A DNA stretch of 10,798 nucleotides, from positions 70,609 to 81,406 of the forward strand of contig BRYA01000127.1 of the NCBI GenBank assembly GCA_030267965.1. The letters run 5' to 3'. The position numbers were made by a program, and so were the translations under genes. Origin of the DNA: Triparma columacea. Its lineage: Eukaryota > Sar > Bolidophyceae > Parmales > Triparmaceae. Every line of letters starts with the position of its first letter. Positions within the stretch are counted from its first letter, which is position 1. Positions 1 to 7,900 of the stretch are shown piece after piece. The notes below the pieces were generated by a model. The model saw nothing but the letters and a program-made list of their open reading frames with translations. It was not told where the DNA came from and searched no databases.

Positions 1-98
1 GGGGGGGGGATTGGTGAGGGGGGGGGAGTTTTAGATCAACCACGGCTTTAGGCCAAACGCGAAATTCTAACAGACATCCTCATTGAGCCCCCCCTCAC
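1..98 (-). other. Partial intron of TOP6B, reaching the window edge
   Basis: Downstream of the phase-2 donor GTGAGG at 98-93 (minus strand) I find no continuation of the TOP6B coding sequence. The candidate acceptor near 67 (TGTTAG) leads quickly to a stop in the required phase. The G runs at 1-9 and 20-27 read as long C tracts on the minus strand and could be the polypyrimidine tract of an acceptor just outside the window. Confidence 0.6.
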
Positions 99-1340
99 CT
101 CTCAGTGGGAATGAAATCAAACTTGAACTCGGCATAAGGAGTAATAATGGCCAGCTTTTGAAGATAGCTCTTGATGTACTTGCCGTGGGACTTCCAGTTC
201 CCCCCGACAACCACCTGGAACTCCGTACCGATGACCTCTTCCGTGTTCGTGGTCTCCTCGTGGACCTCGGTCCTGGGGCGATTCTTGTAAATGTCAATGT
301 CGAGAACGCACGTAGTCACAGTCTTAGGAATCGTGCCTGGCTCGGTCATGTGGGCGGAGACGACCTTCACGGGAACACCCGTGCTCTTCTTACCCCAGAT
401 CAAGGCCATTTTGGCACCCAGTCCGAACTTCCCCCTCGTCTGCCTAACCCCGTATTTGCTACCGGAAAGGACGATGCCCAGCATGTTGGGAATCGCCTTT
501 AGGGGGAGGGTCAGTCATGTGCGGACGTCTGTAGTGAGAAGGTTTGTCATGTTCAGGATACGCGTAACCTCAGACTCACCTCGAAAGCCATCCCGCAACC
601 ATTGTCCTTCACAGTCACAATGTAATACTGGTCCTCTGACTTGGCCCCACGCTTCTTTCCCTTCTGCTCCTGCAGAGAGGGGCGCGTTAGGTTTGTGGCG
701 ATGAGCGAAGCGGAGGTCGCTTTTACCCCAAAGCCTCTTTAATCAATGTTCAATGTTCAATGTTGTAATATGCCTTGTGCCAGGCTCTCACCTTTTCCTC
801 CTTCACAGGTTCGGCAGTAGTGCCCTCCTCCTCATCCCCTCCGGCACCCTCCCCGTCCAACAACTTCCTCTTCTTCGACTTCTTCTCCTTCAAACCAAAC
901 AAAGAGCCGTCTTTCCTCTCGTTGCTGCCGAGAACGCCCCTGTACGCATTAAACTCGGCCTGATTCATCTCCTTGATCTCAATACCTATCGTAGGCAATG
1001 TGCTCACACTCTCAGCGGCATCCAAAGCGTTCTGCAGCGACAGGAGGAAAAGGTGGGAAACAAGCGGGGGGAGATATCCGGGTGAGGAGGGATGAATATG
1101 AACTTTCTGGGACATCTAATGTGAAAATTTTCCTCACAAACAACATAGAAAGGTTGAAACAAGCGCCGAGATAACTTCAAAACATCACAAGCGCCGATAT
1201 GACTTCAAAACATCACGCACCTCGACCAACTCTCGAACAGTGGTATAAAGAGATTTTCCCGGGTTGTCAAATCCTGCAATTGCTGCGTTATCACTGAAGA
1301 ACTCAGCAGGGGACTTCTGACGCTGCTTCTCGATAGGCAT
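99..1340 (-). CDS. TOP6B: DNA topoisomerase VI subunit B, N-terminal GHKL ATPase part (partial, 4 exons)
   Basis: Topoisomerase VI B is the ATPase and clamp subunit of the A2B2 type IIB topoisomerase, which passes one DNA duplex through another; in plants it works with an SPO11-like A subunit in endoreduplication. Exons on the minus strand: 1340-1221, 1031-792, 669-580, 496-99. All internal introns (189, 122, 83 bp) are GT-AG and phase 0, with GTGCGT, GTGAGA and GTGAGT donors. The splice at 1221/1031 restores the GHKL N-box RELVENALDAAES, which neither exon shows alone. The G1 box DNGCGM lies in exon 3 and the G2 box GKFGLGAK in exon 4. The N-terminal SPAEFF..NIAGFDNPGKSLYT-type motif is typical of eukaryotic TOP6B. 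A lysine/glutamate-rich insert between N-box and G1 resembles the charged insert of plant homologues. Exon 4 ends at AG|GTGAGG in phase 2 after FDFIPTE, so the transducer and C-terminal domains lie beyond the left edge. The start at 1340 (MPIEK) is the conservative choice; an in-frame extension to 1532 is possible. Confidence 0.93.
744..764. repeat. Three perfect tandem copies of CAATGTT inside a TOP6B intron
   Basis: The 7-bp unit CAATGTT occurs three times in a row. It lies within the 122-bp intron 670-791 and is a simple microsatellite-like repeat with no visible function. Confidence 0.85.
1159..1214. repeat. Two tandem copies of a 28-bp unit beside a TOP6B splice donor
   Basis: Positions 1159-1186 and 1187-1214 are near-identical (acaagcgccgagataactt... 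against acaagcgccgatatgactt...), differing at a few bases. On the minus strand the pair starts 6 bp inside the intron 1220-1032, and the unit begins GATGTTTTGAAGT. The duplication is purely intronic and lengthens the first intron to 189 bp. Confidence 0.85.
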
Positions 1341-1532
1341 GACGGGATGTGGGGGGCTCAAGTAATTTTTTTGACACAGATTTTGCCTTTTTTCCTGGCT
1401 CGGATCGATTTCGGGAATTTTGGTCCTCTCGGTCGTTGGACAAGAAGGTACATTCTGCAGCTGATTTCTCACCTTGAAACACACGAAGCAAAACAAAAGT
1501 GAGTTAAGAGGAGGAGGACGGGGAACGAACAA
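1341..1532 (-). other. TOP6B 5' leader or N-terminal extension
   Basis: The TOP6B frame stays open upstream of the MPIEK start to an ATG at 1532. This would add 64 residues, including a K/Q/E-rich stretch as plant homologues have. The first part (PRPPPLNSLLFCFVCFK) looks unlike a natural TOP6B N-terminus. A consensus donor AAG|GTGAGA at 1473/1472, with a possible TTGAG acceptor just upstream of the 1340 ATG, suggests that part of this stretch is instead a 5' UTR intron. The sequence alone does not decide between these. Confidence 0.4.
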
Positions 1533-1790
1533 GAGTTATTTGACGTAGAAGCTCTTTTGACGCGCGGTGTGATGTGATTTGCAAAGTGCCCCGAATGGCA
1601 ATGGCCAAGAGGTCCAAGAGGGGGGGTTCATGAAACATGTCGTGTGTTTTTGGATGACGGTGTCGTCTTTCTCGGATTTATTCCCCCCGGAGGACCGGTG
1701 GCATTCAATTTTTAAGTAAGCAACTAACTCATCTTGCCCCCTCCCCGCTTAACATCCTTCCTCTAGGTTTGAGAAATCTGCAGAGCCAGC
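1533..1790. promoter_or_regulatory. Short divergent intergenic region between TOP6B and the large gene
   Basis: About 260 bp separate the two head-to-head genes, so both promoters must lie here or within the leaders. I see no convincing TATA box. A TGACGTAG (bZIP half-site-like) occurs at 1541 but is a short match. A 51-bp candidate 5' UTR intron of the plus-strand gene, 1716-1766, has GTAAGC donor, CTAAC branch-like site and CTCTAG acceptor. An in-frame TGA at 1770-1772 sits just before the proposed ATG at 1791. Confidence 0.45.
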
Positions 1791-1965
1791 ATGGATCGCC
1801 GCGTCATGGAACTCAGCGAGGAGATTGGATCGTCAACGGACCAACGCGGGGGAAGCGATCGCAAAGATCCCTCTTTCAAAGGCATGGAGGGGAAGAAGCC
1901 TCCCCGCAACACCCGCAGGATTGATGCTCCAGACTCTGAAAATGGTCACGAGGACGCCGGACAAG
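1791..1965 (+). other. Proposed exon 1 of the large gene
   Basis: ATG 1791 opens 58 codons plus one base, ending CAAG|GTGAGT. The peptide starts MDRRVMELSEEIG and ends DSENGHEDAGQ. Only this frame works. The alternative frame, from the ATG at 1825, would be phase 0 and would meet TGA at once when joined to the exon at 2904. The final 33 nt (1933-1965) are homologous to the two microexons downstream. Confidence 0.72.
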
Positions 1966-4900
1966 GTGAGTTGTGCGCTGAGAGGCGGAAAAGAAAAATA
2001 CATTCTAATACTCTATGAGAGAGCGGGAGAGTTGCGGGAGGAAGCGTTGAAACTTTGTGGGTAGTTTTTTTCTCACCGCCTGCGTGCGGAACGCGTGGAG
2101 CCGTTCGCGGAGGGCCTGGCCTTCGGTGTCGAGCTTGACGGGCGGTGGCCGCGGCGCATGCGCGCGCGCGCCGGTCTGCCGCAACCGCATGGGATCCGTC
2201 TCCGGCGACCGCGTGGGCACCGTCTGCGGCGACCGTGTGGGGCGCTTGATATGCTACACAGAAACGAGGAGCACACGTTGACTAACAAACGCCATAATCG
2301 CCATCACCGCAGACTCTGAAAATGGTCATGAGGACGCTGTACGAGGTGAGTTGTGCGTTGAGATTCGGAAAAGAAAAATACATTTTAATACTCTAGGGGA
2401 GAGCGGGAGAGTCGCGGGAGAAAGCGTTGAAACTTTGTAGTTTTTTCTCACCGCCTGCGTGCGGAACGCGTGGAGCCGTTCGCGGAGGGTCTGGCCGTTG
2501 GCGTCGAGCTTGACGGGTGGTGGCCGCGGTGCATGCGTGCGCACGCCGGTCTGCGGCGACCACATGGGATCCATCTCCAGCGACCGCATGGGTTCCGTCT
2601 GCGGCGACCGCATGGGGCGCTTCTACGGCAAGCGCATGGGTTCCGTCTCCAGCGACCGCGTGGGGCACTTGATATGCTACACAGAAACAAGGAGCACGCG
2701 TTGACTAACAAACACCATAATCGCCATCACCGCAGACTCTGAAAATGGTCACGAGGACGCCGTACGAGGTGAGTTGTGCGTTAAGCGCCAGAAGAAAAAG
2801 AGCACAATTAAATACTCTAGGGGAGAGCAGGAGAGTCGCGGGAGGACGAGTTGAAATATTGTAATATTTACTCACTTTTGCTACAATGTTGTCCACTTCG
2901 CAGTCATGACATTAGATCCTGACAACACCGTCAGGAATAAAGATCCCCCGCAGCCCCTCTCCCGCCCCAATCACACACCCTCCGCAATACACGGTCCCGT
3001 AGATATTGATTACACAGCTCTTGGCCCCGAACAAGGTAAACTTGTGAAGCTTCTTGAGGAGAGAGGAGCCGTTGAAGGCCTCATAGACAACTCTACCGGC
3101 GTCGATGTGAAAGTTATGGAGCTCGCTAGTGTCTTCCACGACGAGCGCGACAAGATCATTGACTTTCTTCTCACCGATTGCGAGCAGGGCAACTTCCGAA
3201 GGCAGACCCTCCAGGAGTATGACGAAAAGGAAGGAGTCATTCACAGACTTGTCTGCTGGCAGCACTACGGCAGCGGGAATAAGTTTGTCGAATTTCTTCT
3301 CGACGTTAAAATCGTATCTCCTGACAAATCGACGAACATTATGGAGGTGACACCCCTTGATGAGGACGATCTTTCTGATGAGGCAACTGCAATGCTTGTC
3401 AAAATTCTAGCCTCAATAAAGACCAAGACTGTCAAACGAGGTGTCATTAAGGGCAAGCTCAGCTTCACTGACTTCGAGTTTGGACAAAGTGCAGTCACCA
3501 TGGTGGGAACTCTTAAGGCAGAGGAGAGGGTAACAGGGACAAAATCGGAAGTTGGCATTAGCACAGTCAAAAGCTATAAGAGTATAAGATCCATGAGATC
3601 TAGTGTTGAAGGCAGCCCAGGCAGGACCAAGAAGGGAGACGTCAAGGCTGCGTATGCAGCAGTAAAGGGTACCATGGAGGAGGTCAGGAAGAAGTTTAGA
3701 CAGCCTGCAGTCATTGACGAGCGGAGGAAGACACACTTTGTAGAATTGGTCATGCCCAATGTGCCAACTCTTACTGAGGAAGAGGACAGGATGCTGGAAA
3801 GTGTTGCAGGGCTGGAGGAGAAACTCTACAAGAAGGGAAAGAGAGTCAAGGGGACACTGAAGGAGGGTATTGACAAGTTCCTTTGGAGAGCGGGGGACAA
3901 TGTGTGGGCAGCCTTTGGGGTCACTGTGGACAAGGCAGCAAAGGGTGTATTGGCAGAGCAATTTTTGCTGGACACATTTGCACGATCCAAGAAGCACTTC
4001 AAAAATAATGGAAACTTACCAAGGGTTATCAGGAATGATTTTGACGGAACTAGAAGCTTGCACTATCATTCTGGCGTGAAGGTCCCTGCCGCCACCAATC
4101 GATTATTTGAGAATTGGTTTGTGTGGAAGGAAGTCAAACTTGAGAATGGCCGGACATCATACATTTTGGCATTGGTGCCACTGACAGAGTACCCAGGAGG
4201 AGGCTTCAAGGACCTCAATAAGGAAGGATTTGTGCTAGCAGAGACTACAGGTGCCTACTTCTTCAACGAGATTGCTCCAAATGTCTGCAGGGTGACACGT
4301 ATTCAGACAGTTGATCTGCATTTCTCAGGCCTTCAAAAGGCAGTGATGGACAAAGCAATTGACTACCTTGCAAAGAATCAGCTTGTTGAGGCCAACAGGT
4401 TGCAGGAGAAGTTCAGGAGGAGCGGGAAGGAGGTTGATGCTGAGGTTAGGGGGGCCTTGGTGGAGAGGATGAAGGAGGGTGTTGAGTTGGAGGAGGACCA
4501 GAAGAAGGTGTTTGGAGAGTTGGAGGCGCTCTTTGGTGGGGAGGAGGAAGAAGGGTGGGGGCCTCTCAAGTCACCTTATGAGGGAGTGAAGATGGAGATC
4601 AAGCACAAGCAGCAAGAGAAAGGGCAAAGGAGCATTACACTAGGAAAGGCTAGCGGAGTGGCAGACTGCACTGCAGAGGAGGCAGCTGCTTGGTTCTTTG
4701 AGTACTGCAGCAGGGAGAGAACCACCAAGGGACTTGAAACAGGAGAACTTGCTCGTCTAGAGATCAGGGAAGGGACTGAGAGGACCAACGAGAAGAGGTT
4801 TGCAACAGTGAAGAAATTCCCTTTTCTGATTACTAACAGAGAATTTGTGCAGAAATTAATTTGGAGGAGAAACAACACTGACTGTGTGACTGTGGCTGTG

Positions 4901-7900
4901 TGGTCAATTGACAAGAAAGTTGATTATGGAGGATTAGGAAAGCTGGTAAGAGGCGCAACAAAGGCAAAATTCACAATCACCAATACCCAAGACAACAACG
5001 GCTTTCCGCAATGCAAGATTAAGTTACTGCAATACGTTGATGCCGGAGGTCATCTGCCTGGAAAGTTTGTGGAAAAACGAACACCAAAAGTATTAGGGGT
5101 CTTGAAGAGTGCAATTGTAAGCTTCGAAAAAGATGAAGAGGTTGATAAAGCTGCACTGACCTCTCTTGCAAACACCATGAAGAATTCACCCCAAATGCAC
5201 TCTGCAGAGGAGGACATTGCAGTCAAGGAGGGATTAGATATCTATGAGAGCTGCACAAAAAGTAGATTTGATGTCCTCAAAAGTCCTGACCCACGGGTCA
5301 AGATGAAATCAGTGCACATTGAAGGAGAGAGTCTTGTCACCGGGCTTGCGAGAACTGTCGTAGATGCAAGTATTGAGGAATGCACCGCACATCAGTACTA
5401 CCTCGATAGTAGGAGGCTCAGAAATACTGCCAAGGAAAGAGGGATCGTCGATTTCATGGTTGAAAAAGTCAATGACCACACCCTTTACTACTTCAGCACC
5501 AGAAATCTTGGTGTTCCAGGTCTTGCTGAACGCCAATGGCGGAGCAAGATAACATGGAAGAGGGTAGACAATGAGAAGATAGTCATGGTAGCGGCAGATA
5601 CTCTTGATCTTTTAGATAAAAGTCAAATTTTAACTGGTACTGTGCTTGCCTCTGGTAACACCAGTTGGATTTTCGAGGCCCTTCCTTCTGTTCGAGGAAT
5701 GCCACAGACAGCTGTCACATTCACTGGCAAAGTAGATATAGGTGGTGCAGTGCCAACATTTATTATGAATAGGTTAACAACCGGGTTTTTATCCCAAGTT
5801 TCTGACCTGAGAAAGAGATACGACAAGAGTCAAGGAATCGACAAATCTAACAGACTGCAGGTCGCAGAAAGTTTGCAAAGACTCACAATTACAAGCATAA
5901 AAGGATTAGATGATGCTTTGGAAGATGTAGAGGGTGCAATTGAGACTGGCAGTCTTTCCTTTGCTAAGACTTCGACCAAAGCAGTGGGGGGAGGAAAGGG
6001 ATGGGGTAAGACCACTGTTACCATGAGATCAACCCTTGAAGAGGTGGTTGCTTATTTTTGGAACGTTGATAGCCGGGCTTTGTTAAACAAGAGCAAAGGC
6101 ATGGAGAGCAAAGTTGAGACAACGACTGATAACTTTGAAATGACTGTGAGGACAAGGGAGAAGCTTGAGAGCGAGCACCTCTTTGCCCATCACGACAGGG
6201 AATACTTGTCCAATGTGAAGTTATTAAAACCAGAGGAGGATACATTTATTTTGACTGTTCAACCTGTTGCAGAGACAGCACCAAAGGGGGCTAGAAGGTC
6301 AATTCTGCAAAGACGCAACACCAACCACCAAGAAGGAGGGAGAGGTACACTATTATCCGTAACACACAAAGCCACTGAAGCAACAACAATGAGATTTACC
6401 AAGGCTGGAGACAAGGAGACAAAGGTTGAGATGGTTACAAACCTTGATGTTGGAACACATGTGGGGAAGAGTTCTACAACAAAAGTTGTTGAAAAACATT
6501 TGTCAAAAGTAGCAGACGCGACCTTCTACTTCAACAACTTGCTTAGCAGTTTAGAGACAACAAAAGAGGATGGCAAGACTATAGCGGAGGAGCTGATGTT
6601 GAGAGTGAAGGAAAGGGAGAAGGCACCAAAAAAGGGCGTTGTTAAGGTATACATCAAAGCTAACAGGGCTCTAAAGGAGATGGTTGAGAGGTACAGCTTC
6701 ATGGAGCCGTTACTGTGTTCTGTAATTGAGAACAAACTTCGGCCGGCTGCCAGGGTTGAAGGAAAAGCGGATTTTTTGGAAGAGAAGGATGGGAGGGACA
6801 TTGGCAGTAGTCTGGCATTGACATTAGCCTCGACATTGACAGCAAAGCATGGTGTGGATGAGTGGGCTCACCAGTTCCCAGCAGTACAGGAGCTTGAATT
6901 GGAGTATAGTTGGCTGAGGCCCATGCTAGAGACAATCAGTTACAAGTTGGTGGGGGAAGTTGGGTGGGGTTTGAAGGCAAGGGTGTTCGTAGGAGCAGCA
7001 ACAAGTATGCTTGACTTACTGACAGATATGTATGTGACCTACAAGCTTTGGAATGATAAGAAGTATGGGTACTTCAAGGCTTCTTTGGCAAGTTTGGCAG
7101 TGTCAAGTGGGATACAAATGTTTTGCGTTTGGGGACAGAACAGGAAGTTGGGGATGTTGAGGGTGCTAAAAGAGTGGATTCCAATCTTACTTGGGTACAA
7201 GCCTGCAGTTGATGCTTATAGGGTAGCAACTGGAGCAAAGCAAGAGATTGGGACTGCACTTGACCCAATGCTTGAGATGACAATCGTGAAAGCAGTTGAG
7301 ATGTTTGCTGAGGCAATCCCTGGAGTGATCATCCAACTTATGGCTATAGCATCAAGTGACAAAGACAAAGATGTTGGAACTTCAGCATGGCTTTCAGTTG
7401 CAGTGTCAGCAATTACAACAGGCTTTGCCTCAGCAACAATTAGTTATGACTTTGACACAGACCCTGCTAGGAGAGAAAATACACCAGACTTCTATGGGTA
7501 TATACAAGCAAAAGCAAGCAAGAGAACAGTAGTATTTGTGTCCATGCTGCTGTACAGTGCAGGAATGCTTCTAATAAGGTGCACAACAATAGTTCTTCTT
7601 TGGTTGATGGGAGGTAGTTGGGCCTTTCTCTACATTGGAGCTGACCTTGGCCTGTACATTGTGGTTAAGACTTTGAGGGGAGACTTTTGGTATTGGTTGC
7701 CTTTGGGGGGTAAGGCAGAGATTGTGAATAGCATTATATTCAGAGTGATTGTAAAGATCATTGTAGACTTCACATCAATTGCACAATTTCGACATCCTAA
7801 TGAAGTTGGAGGAGCTTATTGGTTGTTTGGACTTCTTTTGACAATGGTAAGTCTACCAGTGTCACAATATATATATCTATTTTCTCCATATGTAGATGAC

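Larger units (their letters stand above)
1933..2862 (+). repeat. Tandem duplication (2 full units plus a partial third) of exon end and intron
   Basis: Unit 1 runs 1933-2312 (380 bp), unit 2 runs 2313-2735 (423 bp), and a partial unit 3 starts at 2736 and fades after about 2862. Each begins ACTCTGAAAATGGTCA and GAGGACGC, continues into GTGAGTTGTGCG, then an A-rich stretch and GAGAGCGGGAGAG or a close variant. Units 1 and 2 also share the GC-rich insert and the acceptor-side sequence CTAACAAAC..CATAATCGCCATCACCGCAG. Unit 3 lacks the GC-rich insert and the same acceptor side. Confidence 0.88.

Noticed and set aside
83..502. Plus-strand open frame of 139 codons
   Set aside because: It is antisense to TOP6B exon 4, whose minus-strand product has clear family motifs (GKFGLGAK, ITPYAEF).
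753..1085. Plus-strand open frames over the lysine-rich TOP6B exon
   Set aside because: Shadows of the minus-strand exon 792-1031; leucine-rich content is a by-product of antisense Lys/Glu codons.
1541..1548. TGACGTAG as a bZIP/CRE site controlling the divergent promoter
   Set aside because: A single short match without supporting context; kept only as a remark in the intergenic entry.
1825..2064. Plus-strand 79-codon frame starting at 1825
   Set aside because: It overlaps exon 1 in another frame, has no downstream phase-compatible exon (joining to 2904 gives an immediate TGA), and reads through the donor at 1966.
2176..2670. CRISPR-like array
   Set aside because: The repeats are contiguous 24-bp units without spacers, in a eukaryotic intron.
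2326..2711. Minus-strand frames in the minisatellite as independent genes
   Set aside because: Three minus and two plus frames are open at once, which reflects GC richness and a repeat length divisible by three. The antisense exon idea is kept only as a hypothesis.
2906..2908. ATG 2906 as the true start of the large protein
   Set aside because: It lies directly after a CTTCGCAG acceptor-like site and upstream exons join in phase, so it is more likely an internal Met. It remains possible as an alternative start.
3413..3997. Minus-strand 194-codon frame inside the large gene
   Set aside because: No recognisable family, cysteine- and leucine-rich by antisense composition, and fully inside a strongly supported coding exon.
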